Source: Galbula dea (lineage: Eukaryota; Chordata; Aves; Piciformes; Galbulidae). From it: a stretch of DNA of 64,000 nucleotides. Shown here one piece after another: positions 25,101 to 39,848 of this stretch. Location: positions 195,469 through 259,468 of the forward strand of contig VWZX01009097.1 of NCBI GenBank assembly GCA_013399015.1, given 5' to 3'. The notes beneath the pieces are model-generated. The model did no database searches. It was not told the origin of the DNA and was given only the letters and a program-made list of their open reading frames with translations. The position numbers were made by a program, and so were the translations under genes. Each line of letters opens with the position of its first letter. The stretch's first letter is position 1.

Positions 25101-28100
25101 GCACATCATCAAGATCATCACCAGTCACTGCTCTGCACCCTTCTCCCATACAGCATCAGCCTTTCCATCATCCAATGCCCTTGACCGAGTTGAGTTCACA
25201 GGGTCAGCTCAGGACACATTGTCTTGGACAAAGACAAGGCACCATCTGCTACAACAGAAGGGAAGATGGACAGCATTGGTGCTGGTGTAGCTGTGACAGC
25301 CAGAAAACTTGGGAGACACAAGGATTTTCAAGAGCAGATGACACAGGAGGAGGGAGAACTGAAGGAAGATGTGGTGATAGTAGGACAGAGAGTGGAAGCA
25401 GAAGGAGGAAACATAATATCCCTTGAGTCTTGAAGGTGAAATGAAAACCGGAAGAGCAAGACTAAGCCAGTGAAGCCCTCCCAGCAGAGCAGCCCTTCTT
25501 CAGAGGTGCAGACTGCAGGGCTGGGCACCAAGCTGGGCAGCCAAGATCACAGCCGTGGATGCAGTTGCTGTGCATCAGTATACCCAAAACTCAAGGACAG
25601 GAGCACTGTCTGATATCAGACAAGCGCTGAAGGTAAGTTCATTAAGTGTCTGTGAAACACACAAACAGAACACAGAGCACCACAGAAATGCCCATGAGAA
25701 AATAAATAATTCTTCATTCAGTGAAAGCTTTGGATTGTATTAGACAAGGCCTGGGGCAATGTAATGAAAGAGGAAGATAAAAAGAAACTGAATAATTACT
25801 CATTCACAGAACGAGGCAAGAATCCTACTGGAAAAATATGTATGTAAATACTTTTAATTAAAAAATATAATAATGCCTGCACACAAAGGGCTGAATTAAG
25901 GGAACTCGAAGAATTACGTTTTTTATGTTTAAGACAGTTGTGAAGGATCCATGAACTGAATGGACACTGATTCTTAAGAATTGTGCATATAAATTCAGGC
26001 AATTGCTCCACAGCACTGAGCAACATAGTGAGGAAAGTCACCAAGTTCTTGGTGACTTGATGTTCAAGTGTATCTGCATCTGCTGCACACAAAAAGCCAG
26101 GCACAGGTTTTACTGGTTTTAGCAATGCTCTATCTGCAATCGCTAAGGTAGAGACATACACAGGGTAAATGATAAACACTATGAAGGACTCACTCATCAG
26201 CATTAAGAGTGCTTACCAACTATTGCAATTCAGAAATAAAATGGAAGTAGCAGAATCTTTTTTTGGAAGCAGTGTCCACTTATGGCAGAGAAGTGTGAAG
26301 AGATGACAGATTTCTAAATCCTATTCATAAAATTGCATGTGTAACGCCATTTACTCCAGTAGCCCAAAGATTCTCATTTCTGTGGCCATGTGGGATTAAC
26401 TTCTTTGCAAAGATACCTGCTCGGGGTTAGGACATGGTGTCAAGAGGATAGCGTGCAGGTTTCATGTTTTGCTAATCCATTTGTCCAGCCCAGAGTTAGA
26501 CATTTTCAATAGGTCTGTCTGGGCATTCTGGTGCATACACTAAAAAACTCAGGAAATCAAATGTAAGTTGGTGGGAACAATAAAAGTAAGGTTACTACTT
26601 TGTGTGACTTCAGGAAACATGCATAGGCAGACAGACGCCATCAGTAACACAGACCCCATGACTTGAAAACCATCTACAGAAGGACTCCAAAGTCTTTAAA
26701 TGTCTCCCACTTATAGTCAAAGCATGCTCAAGAGCCAGCTCTGGGACAGATGGACTTCTCTAAGGGAGTTGTAGAACAACACATGGATCAGCATCTGCTC
26801 CATTTCTAGCAATGCAGCTGCTGGTCAAGAGCCAAAACTATTCAGAGTCCTTCTTCAGGCCTCCTCCTACAAGTATTGACCCTGGGCTCATCAGCAGGTA
26901 CCACAGGCAGCTGCACTCTGCAACCACCCACGGAAGTACAAACATCGTCCTGAAGTGGCATATCTGTATGCAACACCCCCAGAGTTACGAAACAGTCCTA
27001 CAAATGCTGTGGGCGTTACAATTAAATCTGCAGTTCTCTAATTAGGACACCCTCAGGCTTTTAGCTGGAGGATGTAAGTCATAGCTGAAGGGAGGAATGC
27101 ATTAGTCACCCCAGGAGAGCTCCCAGTTATTCCTCACTCCTCTGCTCACCCTGCCTAAGGATCTTCTTCTCCCTGGCACATACCTGAAGACCACAACAAC
27201 TCTTTTGAGCTGGTTTTGAAAAGAGAAAGGAAGGCTGATCCAAAAAGTTGGGACTCGCTGAATTAGAAGTTTCTCTGCAGCACAGGCTGGAAGACAGGAG
27301 GACAGCTGGACAGGAACAGGATTACAAGGAGACCCAGCAGGAACCCAGGCAAGGGACAGGACCCGCCTGAAGCATGACCCTGGTGGCACCTACAAGCTTT
27401 GCCACAGCATGAGCTATCATGCACAGACTTATGCCACGTGGCTATTTGATGTGGTCCTGCCTGAGCCCCCGCACCCACACATGCCTTTTATGCTTCCTCC
27501 TTCCAGTCCCTTCACTGTTCTGCTGCTTTCAGCTAGACCCACCTCCCCACAAGTTTGTGGCGTGACCACGCAGCTCCACCCCTACCAGCACTCTTTTTCA
27601 CTGCTGACCGAGGAGCTCATCCTCACCCTGACACCCATTGCAGCAGGAGCTCAGGCGAGTGCCAACTCTCTGCAGGGCACCAGCACTGCCCTGGTTTCTA
27701 CAGCTGGCCTAGAGACACCTGCCATGGGGAGCAGCTCCACGCGGAGGGTCCCCAGAGCAAGAGGACTGGGGGTCTCTGGGCTCTCCAGACCTGTGGTGCT
27801 CCTCGGCAGCTGTGGCTGCATGTGCTGGAGCTCTGGGGAGCTGCCAGATGCTGTGCCAGGCACGCTCGCTGCTGAGAGACGAGCCAGCACCGTGCTCCTT
27901 CCCCACCAAAACCCCCGAGGCCTCCTGCGTGTACGCTAACCACAACCCTTTGAGAGGCTTGTGTATTTACAAACTGAGGCATGTTGAAATCAAAGGGGAT
28001 ACCATATGACATAATTCACATTAAAATGTCAACAGGCTGACAATTTATAGAGTCAATCCACCCAAGGTGGGGAGAACTAAGACGTGGTAATTGTTTAATT

Positions 28101-30344
28101 CCTGCTTAAACCAACAGCAGCTTTACCTTCCGAGGCGGTACAATGTGCAGGGCTTTTCGGGTATGCTGTCAGCCAAGTGATGCCAGCCCATGGCACCCAG
28201 CCAGCAATTAGATAACAGCCTTAAATATTTATAGGCTCTTCCCACCAGCAGTCAAGGAAGGGAAGGGCAAGGGCTGGGAAGGCAGGATGCTGCTGGGAAG
28301 AGACACAGCTCTGGCCACCCTATGGCAAGTATTTGCCATCAGCATACGGACAACCTGTTTTTCAGGAAGGCAGGGCCACTCTCTTGAGCCGTGGGTCCCA
28401 TCCCTACACCTCACCCTTGGCACACTGGCCCTCAGGAGGGCACCACACAGGGCTGAAGCTCCAAGGGCACCAGCCTATGAACCAAAGCCTGGCACTGAGC
28501 AACCTTGACCCTGCTGGGACCTGCAAACATAACACAGCAGCGAAACAATGGAGGTACGAAGTGCCCCAGCCATAAATTCACTTCAGGGCGCACGTGAACT
28601 TTTAACCTCAGGCAGAATGCAGCAGCTTTGCCCACATCAAATATATTGAGTTGTTTGGTGAGACATGACACTGGGCACCCCAGCTCGTGGACATCTCTTG
28701 CCCACAGACAGGCTGCTGGTGACATGCCTCCTAGCCTGTAATAACGCATAAAGGCAGGCACGAGAGAGAACTGTGCACCACTGGGAAAAATTTTACCTGG
28801 ATAAACCACAGCCAATAAATTTTCTCTAAATGCCAGCTAATGCTGTCCCTTTGAGAGCAATGGGGAGGGACTGTGTGGACTCTAGAGTCCTCTACACAGA
28901 CTTGCTGTCTGTACATAAACAGTAACACCTCATTCTCTCTTCTACCTCATTAACTGAAACGCATTAAAACAAGTGTGCACTGGGAGCAGAAAATGAGACT
29001 GTTAAACCAAGCTGATATAATCCTCATCAGCTGTGGGAAATGAGAACACATCCATTATGCTGAACTGAGTGTGCCAACTGTGATTTACCAATAATGTTAA
29101 GACCCCAAGAAAGATGCTCTTCTCCCTCAGCTCTATCTCTCCTGGTTCCTTCACATCAGGCAGTTCAAGCCACTGTTCGTCAGGACTCTCGAGTGTTACA
29201 TCCAGAGCACTGGGGTCACTTTCCCCATTCCAGCAGTCACTCTCCAAGCACAGTCCTGTGGGCCCTGCTCCAGCACAGCAGACAGCGCTGGAGGCCTCCT
29301 GTCTCCAGGAGGTATCTGTTCAGTAAGAAGTGGGGAATCCTCTGACTCCCTTAGTATGAAAGTGCAATAAAAGGTGAAGCCAGCAGACCAACAGACCCAG
29401 AAAACAGGACATCCCCTGTCTCAAACTGGGACATTCGCTCTCATTGTGACAGTGTATGACCGTGGCAGAGTTTACCTCGGGTGACGGACACGCTGCTGCA
29501 GCGTTCACACCTAGCTTTAATGTTACCAGCCTACAGATAGCACAAAGGGGAGAAAATACCACCGCACCTACATCTAAAACCACCAGCGCCAACACCACTG
29601 TCACTGCAGAGCAGATATCCCTGATCCCCAAGGCTGGCAGTCAGATGCAGCAAAAGACCAAATCAAAGGAGTCTCAGCAGAGGTGACAAGAGCTGGACAC
29701 AGCGACCACTTCAGCAGCAAGGAACCAGCTCTAAACGAGGACAAGGAACTGCTCTCCCTTCTCCTGAGGGCAACACCAGGACACATCCTCACCCTTATGA
29801 GCAAAGACATTGGAGAAACACTAATTTTTCCTTACCCTAGGAAACCAGAGTAAGGAAATCCTCTGGATGGCCCAGGAGGTGCTGGCTGCAGGACGTGGGC
29901 AGACCACATTCACACCAGACAGCCAAGAAGCTCCAGGCCCTCCACCAGCCTTCAGTCTGAACCACTGACCTTACCGGAGTGGCTCGGGTTTCCAAACTCC
30001 CTTTTCCTCACGCCAAGCAGTGCTGCTAGTGCAGCAGGACAGGGTCTCCTCTGTGCTTGGGGCAGGAATGTAAACAACCACTTCAACACTCCCACCTGCC
30101 ACTGCAGAGGTTTTAAACCAAACAGAACTATCAAACCACATCTCTCTGAGCACAGTCCCTTTGGAGCACAGTCAAGATGCCAGTCTCCAGGACTGCTTCC
30201 TTGGTTTGAACCTCAGGGAGCGAACAGGACACATGAGGGCCTGGACCCACAGCTTCCAGTAGCCTGCACAGGCATTTTGAACCAGGTCCATGAGGTCTGT
30301 TTAACCAGCATGATGTGTGCAACAGAATCACAAAGAAACAGGCA

Positions 30345-30400
30345 TTTAAAGTGACATCTGTTGGATTAATTAGCTGTGTAATTAGCCTCCCCTCTGTGGA
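30345..30400. promoter_or_regulatory. Paired TAATTAG sites
   Basis: Two direct copies of TAATTAG at 30367-30373 and 30379-30385, with starts 12 bp apart, within a short AT-rich patch of intron 3. They match generic homeodomain core sites. Function is not shown. Confidence 0.25.
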
Positions 30401-33400
30401 GATAGGCTTCGCTACTGCTGCCTGAAACTTCCCCAGGTGATTTTCTTTGTAGCCATCGTTCTCCAAGCATGAGACAGAGAGGAGTGGGTGGGACAGGACT
30501 GTAACGCCAGTTCAGAAAGAGAGGCAGGAATGAAGTATAGAGGTTATGAGGCAGCTGAAGGGAAATAAACGGCAGCAGGTCAGAGGACTCTGACTGCCAC
30601 CTCAACATGGTGGAACCCAAACAGGCCACGTGCATCAATCCTGCCAGTTGTGTACCGTGGGCAAGTCTGTGCAAGGGAAAGGAAAGGACACAACTTAGAT
30701 TTTTTACTGATTTCTCCCCAGTTAGACCATAGCATCCTGACCTCTGCCTCCTGCTTCAGCTCCCCTCTCTGTCCCCATCCCCAGCCTGACAGCCCTGAGG
30801 TGACACTGGGGGAGTCAGAAAACCCTGTGTCAAGACAGCGACAGCACTGCTAGTCCAGCCACCACAGCCTGCTCAGCTGGGCAGAAAAATTCTCAGCTAA
30901 TGCTTAGGACAAAGAGGAAACCAGGATCCTGGAATTAACTGCATGCCACTGGTGATTCAATGGCCAAATACAGGTACCTCCTCAGAAAACCACCTCCCAG
31001 CTTTAAAAGCAGAACAAGAGAGGGCAGGAAGGGATCAGGACATGCATTTCTGGTGTCAGGAAAAAAAGCAACCTAACACTGAGCTGTATGGCAACCCCAA
31101 CATAAATCAAATGAGTCCCTAAGCAAGTGTTCGTACTGCCAGTTGATCCCAGCAGCTTTTCTGTAGTGTGCCACAACACCTAGACTGTTAACTCCTCACA
31201 GCTCATGGCGACGGTAAGGGTTCAAAATGTGGAGCAGGAAGGTAGTGTAGGAGAACAACGATACAGCACCACAAAAAATCAGCTGACTCCAATACCCTGC
31301 TTAGTGTCTTTATTCTGCACAGACATGTCAAGTCCCTGCCAGAGCCAGAGAAGCTGGACTCTGCTCCTCCCAACACATCACAGCACACTAGCTTACCGCA
31401 CCCAGGCAGAGGGACCTGCAAGCTCCTGGAAGGTGGCAAGGGGCAAGTCGGTATCACTATGCTTTTAAATAAACAACCTACCATTTCAAGTGCTGACACC
31501 ATCTGGGTACCACCTGTTCAGCAGAGCGCAGCCCTGCAGGCCCAGAGATCCTCGTATTGGCTCGGGGTGCTCAGGTGCCTGGTGACCAGGGCAGGATGGG
31601 ACGGCTCGGTACACTCGCACTGTGCCCTGCAGCTCTGCGCTGTGGGTGGCACTCTTTGGCAGAGAGGCAACGTAACCCAGAGACAAATATCTTCAAACAG
31701 CTGCAATAAGGTTTACCAGAGCTTGTCCAACCATACCCAAAGGCACAACTTTCAGAGAACCTGTTGCACAAGTGTAATATTGCTTAATCTGAATTGCAGA
31801 ACTTGACTGCACGCATTGCAGCACAAGGTCAGAATGTTTAGGACTGGCAAGTAGGACCAAAAGAACATTATGCTATTAAGTTATGTATTATGCATACATT
31901 ATTTATTGCAATTTAATGAATTTCCTAAGAAAGAGCAAACACAGAACCTCCCATGCTGCTTCTGCAGTAATTTTTGGGGGCTTTAACTGCTACAAAATTT
32001 TATTCAGAGACAGCTTAGTTATCCCAGGAGAGAAGATGACAAAGTGCCTTGTAGCCCGGTTGCACTAGCACAGCCGAACGGAAATCAGCAGTTCACACCA
32101 TGTCACATGGAACAGGCTGGGGAAAGCACCTTATGGCCTCCTTCCCAGCTTACAAATCAAGCCACCACTAGAGATGGATGTTAATGAATGGCCATCCATT
32201 ATTTAATAAGCTCATCGTCAGAAAGGCTGCAGCTGCACTGGTGTTACCTGGCCAGGACACACAGTGCTGAAAGCCTGACCCCACCCCAAACCAGGAAAGG
32301 GAGCTAAGAGCATTTCGCAGCTCTTGGAGGCACACTGCCCAAAGAGGAACATGACTGCCCAGACAGGAGCACAGGACCACCCAGCAAGGAACCACTCGAG
32401 CACAGATTCCAGCAGACACTGGCAAGGCAAGGTTTACAAGCCCAACACTGCAACTTCCCTCACAAGCTTCAGCCCCCAACACAACTGTCCCTTTAGCTCC
32501 TCTCCCTGATCACTCCAGCACTCCTACACCCAGGCTTGTTCTAGTCCTACCTGCTTGTCTTCAACTATGTGCATCAGGTGCACATCAGGATGAGACCCTC
32601 ACAAACACACTGGGGTGAGACCCCAAAAACCAGCCCCATTACCTGTTTCAGACAAACCTCACTTCACCTCTCCTCACTGGAGCTCCCTGCCTGAGAGTAA
32701 GTGGACATACACACTTCAGTGCCAGCTTGTGCTCATAGTGGCTGATTATTTGGGAAAAAAATGCAGGTCTTTCAGGTCCAGACCAGAAACCCTGACACAG
32801 GTTCACCCTCCATGCTCTCCTCTGAAAAGCAGCAACCTCCCACATCAGTATAGGAGGGACAGTAGGTCACTGACAGCTTATACCACCACAGCAAGGTCTG
32901 TGATAGCTTCTGATGACTGCCCTGCATCACAGCAATGACCATAACTGCCTTGTCCTCACCCTGTAAGTCTGTACAACAAGCACTATCTGAAATGGGGAAA
33001 ATTCCTCTTTGAAATTTAAATATTTAACGACGTCTTCCAAAATGACTGGGATAAGAAATGAATCATAATCGCAGACAAAACTGGCATCATGCATGGGGAA
33101 AGGTCCTACAAGAGTCACACTGAGGCCTCATCAAAATGACAATATCTTGTGGTGAGAGAACAGCTGAAGTCCAGGACAGCTTTGCAAGGCCCTTCTCACT
33201 CCCCTGCACTTGGCCTCTCCTCACCAACCACCCCTCGTGGAGAGGTAAGAGAAGCCAAACCCAAGCAGCTATTGCCAGGATTTCACAAGTGACTGCTAGA
33301 GAAGCAGCAAAAAAATCATCAGTTCATGCAGATCAGGATAAAAGCTTGTCAAGGTGGTTTTTTGGTTGCTTGGTTTTGTTTTCTTGGGTTCTGTTTGTTT

Positions 33401-35926
33401 GGGTTTTTTAACACATTCTCACCAATATTTTGAATTCTAAATCCTGTTTGACAGAGCCTTTAGCTCTGTTTTGTCTAACTCTGAGCTCCTGCTGTGTGAT
33501 CACTTTCCCTGCTCCAGCTGAAGTCTCCCTCATTTGTTATTCAAGTTGCTTTTACAGGGTGGTTTCTTCACTAAGCTGTTGGTTGCACATGGCTCAGTAC
33601 TTACTGGAAAGCTGTTGAAAGAAAAATCTAAGTGACTGAAGTCCATAAATAAAACATAGAGCAAGCAGCGCTGTGCATTCTCAACAGTTTTGATTTCAAA
33701 CCTTTCAAAACACAGTACAAAGTAAGTGTAAATTTCGTGATCCTATAGTAATGCACTTCATCATTACATACCTAAAGGAAGGTAAAAACCTAGCTTAATG
33801 ACAGGGTGATGTGAGGGAGCAATCTGTCACTCTGAGAAGCGTGCAGACCCAAGAGGGAGGTTTCTGAAAGGGTTAACCAGATAGCGAGTGGGGTTTTTTA
33901 ATTAAAATACTTGGCAAACCCAACAGGACACAAAAGTAGAACCAGATCACAGGGGTTTGCTCCTCCTGGAATTGCCCGCACTGAGAAAAACAGTTTTGGG
34001 TAGAAGCAAAGTACTGCTTGGAAGTCTTTTAAGTCCAGGAGCTTGCAGAGTGCTGCTGGGGCTGCGGAGACTGACCCCTGTCCAGGAGCTGAGCCCACCA
34101 GGCACAGGGTCCAGCTCCAGAAGCGCTCTCCACTCCCACTCACCATGTCTGCAGACCAGGCTGTAGTTCACCAAGTTTCTCTGGCTCTGACTTCAGCAAG
34201 GCTCCAAGTTCATTCCAGATTTAAGCACACTCAGAGACGCTTCAGCTCACAAGCTCATCTTTCATTCTGAGTTTACCCAAGACTGCGGGATGGCAGATGT
34301 GAATTAAAGGTTTCGGAGACCAGCTTTAAAAACAACTTTGTGGGGAGACTTAAATGGGCATTTCACTTGTGAAGCTGCCGTTAGAATTTTAACTTAAGAC
34401 CTTGTAGGAAATCAGCTAAAAGTCCCTTATACTCTGTAATTTAAACAGGCTTCTGGTACATTTCATGTTACTCATGAGTGTAATTCAGAGCTCTGATGCT
34501 GCATCTGCAGTTCAAAAGATAAACTTGCAAAAATAAACCCAAAACACACAGAAGGCAGAGAGAGAGTAAATCAAAGGTTAATACAGCTCTAAATCCTCTG
34601 TAAAAAGCACGACAGACTCTTTGTGGGCAACTTTACCCTAAGAACCTTAAAAGGCAGAGATCGAAGGAAGTTTTTGATAAAAATCAAAACCCAAACATGT
34701 TTCCTTTTGCTTTCGTTAAATCACTTGGGTATTTCAAAGAGGAATCACAGCAGCTACCAGTGGCTTTGGCAGCAGTGAGCTGAGCTCTGCCGCAGCCCTG
34801 CTGGGGCTGGAGCTGGGGCTGATGGCAGAGCCACCACTTGCTGGCAAGGGCCAAGGCAGAGCTTTCTCTGTCTGTCCTCTGTGTGACAGTAGACAGACCT
34901 CTGCACCAGCAGCTGCAGAAGGATGGACTACACCGTGTTTACCAAACTTCTGCAAGGATGATTAAAAGACATTGAGGAGGAAAAATCCAAAACCTTTCCA
35001 TGTTAGTTTCCCGTATCTTGGAGGCAAAAGCCAAGAACTGCTTTTATTTGCTTCTCACTGATGCCGTTAATTTTATGATCTTTTTAAAGCTTGAAACCCC
35101 AAGATATTTCTTTAAAATCCTTTACATGACAAAACATAGAACTTTCCTACACTGAAGCCCTACAGGGAAACACCGACTGTGAGCCAGGTGGTGGGATGAG
35201 GAGACTCTTAGCACTACCTCACTGCAGAACCATAGCATTCTTAACTCACACTAATCCAGAAAGGAAAAGTAATCAGATTTTGATTTTTTTTTCCACTTTA
35301 AACCTGTTGCTAATTGTACCAGTAGCTCCTTTTCTTCTTTTCTAGGACAAAAAGGTAAGCAGCTGTTGCCTATATACCTCCTTCTGCTCCATTCTGGATT
35401 CATGTGTCAAGCTAAATCCGAAGTCTATCATCTTCACATAAGTCATTCCAGCCAGCTATCATCCCTGCCACTTTCTCTGGACTGCTTCTAGTTATTATTA
35501 ATCCTTCCTAAAACAAGCTGAATTCAACACAACATTCAACCATCAGGCAAATCAGGAATTTGCACAGTTACCGTGTTTTAGCCTTGCTTTTGTGTTTGTC
35601 ACTGATCATTGAGTTAATGTTTTCAAAGAGATGAGGAATGACTCCACATCTCACTGGCAGGAAGAGCAATTTTAAACTCTCTTTTCCTTCCCCATCCCGT
35701 GATGGGGAAACAGGGAGAGAATCCCAGACATCCACATTAGGGCTGTCTGCCCTCCATTCCTCCAACGCTCTGTGACACCAAATTTCATCTATCATTTCCT
35801 GTGAAACCACTTAGTGTTGTAAAGTTCTTTTCCAACTGTCATCCAGCCTCGCATCTAAGCAGTCTACATACTTGTACGTTACAGGAGAATTTTAACCTTG
35901 CTTTTTACTTCATTCTTGGATCATTT

Positions 35927-35943
35927 AAAAAAAAAAAAAAAAA
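35927..35943. repeat. A17 homopolymer
   Basis: Seventeen consecutive A residues in intron 3. The flanks show no SINE or processed-transcript sequence that I can recognise. Confidence 0.9.
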
Positions 35944-38900
35944 GGGAAAAACCCATGTGTCTCTAACCTTTTTTCTCCATTGTGGAAAGTCAGTTTTTCT
36001 TTTAATTTCTCATTCTTCACCTCACTATCAATCCAGACGTTTTCCCCCAGTGACAATAACCACATCTTTGCTTAAGAGCTCTTCATGAAGAATCTTGGCA
36101 AAGACTCTGCCGGCGCACCCCAGCCCTGCCTGAAGGCTGCTTGACTCCTTCAGACAGTGAGCACTGCCAGCAGAGCCTTCTCCTCCAAAACCTCCTTTTC
36201 CCCCTTTCTAATCCATATGCCTAGTAGGACTCTGCTTATTATACTTTCTATCAATTTGCTGACTTAATGCTTTGTGGTTTCTGGCACACATCACTTCCAG
36301 GAGTCTGCCATTTCATGTGCAGGTTCCTGCAGAACTCTCTAGTGAATAGTCCTGGTAACCCCACTGACTTCTTCCTTCACCGGTAGCTCCATCCGAGACC
36401 ACCTCTTGGATTTATACAATATAAAAAGGCTTCTTTCAGTTCTTCTCTGAAACATGGGGCAGAATTATTCACTCCTCCTTCCCCTCCCCATACTGTGGTC
36501 CTCCTTTCCTCTTCCTTCTTCTACCTCCCCTTGAAATACTTTCCTATTTAATCATGTTGGACTTACTGTGGACTTTGGCAGGGTCTCCCCACTGCTCTGT
36601 TTTCAACTTTTTCTCATGGGTAGTATACATTTAACACAAGCACCTAATGTGGTTTTATGTAAATCCTCTGTGACCTGCACACATCACACCCTTTTAATTT
36701 CTTTAACAGTAGCTCAGCCTTTTTCCTTTAAGCTTTAGCTTCAAAGCTAGATACTATTATGGTAAATGCCCTGTTTGTCTGTTATGAAAGGATATTGAAT
36801 TTGAATGCATTACCGTTGTCATTCAGTAACTACATCTCGTACAATATTCTGTGCATCATCTGGGATTAAAATATTTTGGTGTTTTTCCAACAAGTTTCTT
36901 CAAGCTGACACTTAGAGCCTCCAGAAGTTCAGTCACTGCATCAAATGCTGCCACAATGCTTCATTCACCCCGTTTGCAGAGTAGTCACTAAAAAACTGTC
37001 TTCTCTTGCAGGCTGTCAACTTTTCACTAGCATGTCACAGGCACCATCGTCGTATGCTCTTCTTAATTATGTGATGTAAATCACTGCTGGGGACTTCAGG
37101 TTATTTTACTGGAGTCAAGTTAATATTCACTGTCACCCCAACTCCTCTGTCACGCCTACACACACTGCAGCATCGTTGGGTTATCCTCCTCTCCATCAGC
37201 TTCCACAGTTGCCCATTTGATCAGTATCTTCATTTAAGACAGCCCCACCACAGCTTTTTGATTAACACCACAGACAACATATGCTTTTGGTTTTGCTCTG
37301 TCTCCTGTGTTGTCCTCAGCTGGAACATCAGAGCCTGGCTCCAGAGCACAGCACAGCTCAACATCTCGCTGCAGCTCCTCCTGTGTTCCCTGGAGCTGCT
37401 CACACTCTTGCGCCTGTGGGACAGGCAGGATAGGACACATGGGACACAGGCCACTTCACAGTAGAACTGGGACCTCCCACCACCTTCTGCTGTGTCTGCA
37501 GCTGTACCTTCTGTTTTCCTTTTCATTGGCCACTTCATTTCTCTCTCCAGGTCAGGACAGATCCACAAAGTTTTATCACTGCTAGTGTCTTGGGTACTCA
37601 TAGTAAGGAGTGGTTTTCCTGCATGCTCTTCATCTGCTAGTTAACAAAGGACCTCTATGTAGGGCATCATGTAACCCAAACCCTCTCCTTTAGACTCCAT
37701 ATTCCCTAAAAAAGTCAACTCAGCACTTGGAAAGACTGAAAAGGAAGACAGTGAATGAACTCATTGAATGCACTCACTTGGCAGTCCGGCCAGCAATGTG
37801 TTTCTTCAGTAGTTCTTTGTTTAAACTTCCTCTTGAGTTGTAGGTTTTGAACTAGAGATTTTCAGGAAGTTGTAGGAAATGTCCACACTTGGCTCTTGCT
37901 TGAGCAGATTAATTTCTTCTGGAAATTCCACCTGTGCAATAAATGCCGGGAACCCGTGCCTGACCTCTTCAAGATGTGGGGAACACTGCTCTGCTTCAAG
38001 TCTGATCTAGTCCTTTCTGGTCACAAGGTGATGAGACATGTTCTGTTACAGTGAGCCTGCACTCATCAAGACATTTGCACAGTCTCTGCCTCTCTGCTTA
38101 CAACCATCAATGTAACTCAAGCCAGATCTCACTGCGTTCACCAGGCTGTCCTAGCCAAGAGATGCAGACTCTTCAAAACCTATCATCTACCTCAAGCCAA
38201 TATACCCACCTCAAAAATTTAAGTACACACACATTTACAGTGGTTCTCTTGGTTCCAGCTGTACCAAGGAGGTAAGTGGTCACAGCAAGAGGCACAAGTA
38301 CCACACGGCCCCAGCAAGTGCAAGGTAAGTGACAGAATTTCCAGTTTAGTCACAAGATTTTAGGGGGACAGGAGGAATTCCAGGAGAACAATAAAAGAAA
38401 GATTATCAGACCCTTCCAGTTTCTTGTTGTAAGCAAGGATCTCACTGCAGCAAACCTGCCCAACCCCCCACTGGCATGGGAGGAGGTCTGATGAAGCTAT
38501 TGCAATGTGCAGGACGAAGATGGCAGCAGAAGATCAGACCTCCTCATCCAGCACTGGAAGCATTGCAGGAGAAGACTTAAAAGGTTCGCCAGACTACAGG
38601 CTAACAGTGTCTCCAGATCACATTTTTTGGCAGCAAGTAGCACTAACAGAAGTGGCTCTTGGGCAATGCAAGCAGCCAATAACATGTGATTTAAGAGAAA
38701 AATGGTAAAAAAAGCAGAATAAGGAGGATTGTGTGTGATAAGCCCAGTATGTGCTCTCACCCAGCAGCATCTGGAGAGGATTTTCTCCAGCAGGCAGGGA
38801 AGAACTCGATTACATCCAGTTAACTGTGCTCTAAACTGATTATGCATGTGCCAGGCTAATGGATTACATTAGCAAGAGGAAAAATAACATCCAATCAATC

Positions 38901-39815
38901 TCAATTTACTGCAGACCACACCAAGGCCTGAGAGAGGAGAAACCATTCTGTGAACTACCCCCCCTCCCACTGCATCTTGCCAGCTATCAAAGAGGCACGA
39001 CACAATAACCCCTCCAAAGACTGGAAGAATTGCGTGGAAGGTCGCCTGATCCATGGAGAGGTTTTTCCATGAAGTCAAACACTGATCCCAGCTATGCTTG
39101 AGTGAGACACTATAAATGCACTGCCTGCTGTCCCCTGCTACAGACACTTCATATAGGCATACTGGAAAGCTAGGATATGGACTACACAACAGACTTCATG
39201 CCTAGATAAAGAATTTTTAAACCTTTGCAATGTATATTTGAGAGAACAATATTATGTGTGAAAACTGGTAACGGAGCTTTCAAACAACTCTTTTGTACCC
39301 CAAATCAAACTCCACAGAGGAGATCCAATTCCTCAACTGGCTTTTTAAAATCTCCCTAGGACTCTCTTGCCCCCACTTTCCAAGCAGATTTTACTCTCTT
39401 GGGTCATCCCTCCTGCACCTCTGAGAGCAGAGGCGTGTATGTAGACCTGACCAATTTCAGAGCCAGGCTCTATTGTGCTATGCTGAATCCCAGCTGATGA
39501 TGGTACTAGCTATCGTTACAGCAATCTTGGCCTCAACAGCGAGCTCAGCAGGAATATATTCATCCTCTGAGCAGTTCCTCATCAACTCCAGGAAGGTCCA
39601 ACCACCACAGTTCAAGGCAAACCTTCTGTGACGCTCCTGGCTGTCTCTTTCCTCTCTGAATTTGCTGGAACTGCTCATTCCTAGGGAAAATCCAGGAGTT
39701 TTGAAACCTAATGTGTCTGAACCACAGCGTGGGCCCAGTCCAATATCAAGTTTTAAGTTCCCATTATATAAAGGAAAATATGAAAAGAAACAATTAAGAA
39801 GCACAAAATACAGCC

Positions 39816-39848
39816 TATATATATATACACACACAGTGTATATATACT
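39816..39848. repeat. TA/CA microsatellite
   Basis: A TA run passes into ACAC dinucleotides, then gtg and TA again. It is an imperfect palindrome-like simple repeat in intron 3. Confidence 0.9.

Noticed and set aside
24854..25426. 190-codon plus-strand open frame in intron 3
   Set aside because: Rich in Ser, Pro and Thr, with no recognisable domain, splice context or Kozak support. It is antisense to the gene and most likely chance.
27409..27939. 176-codon plus-strand frame in a GC-richer part of intron 3
   Set aside because: Length is explained by local GC content, and overlapping frames on both strands are equally open.
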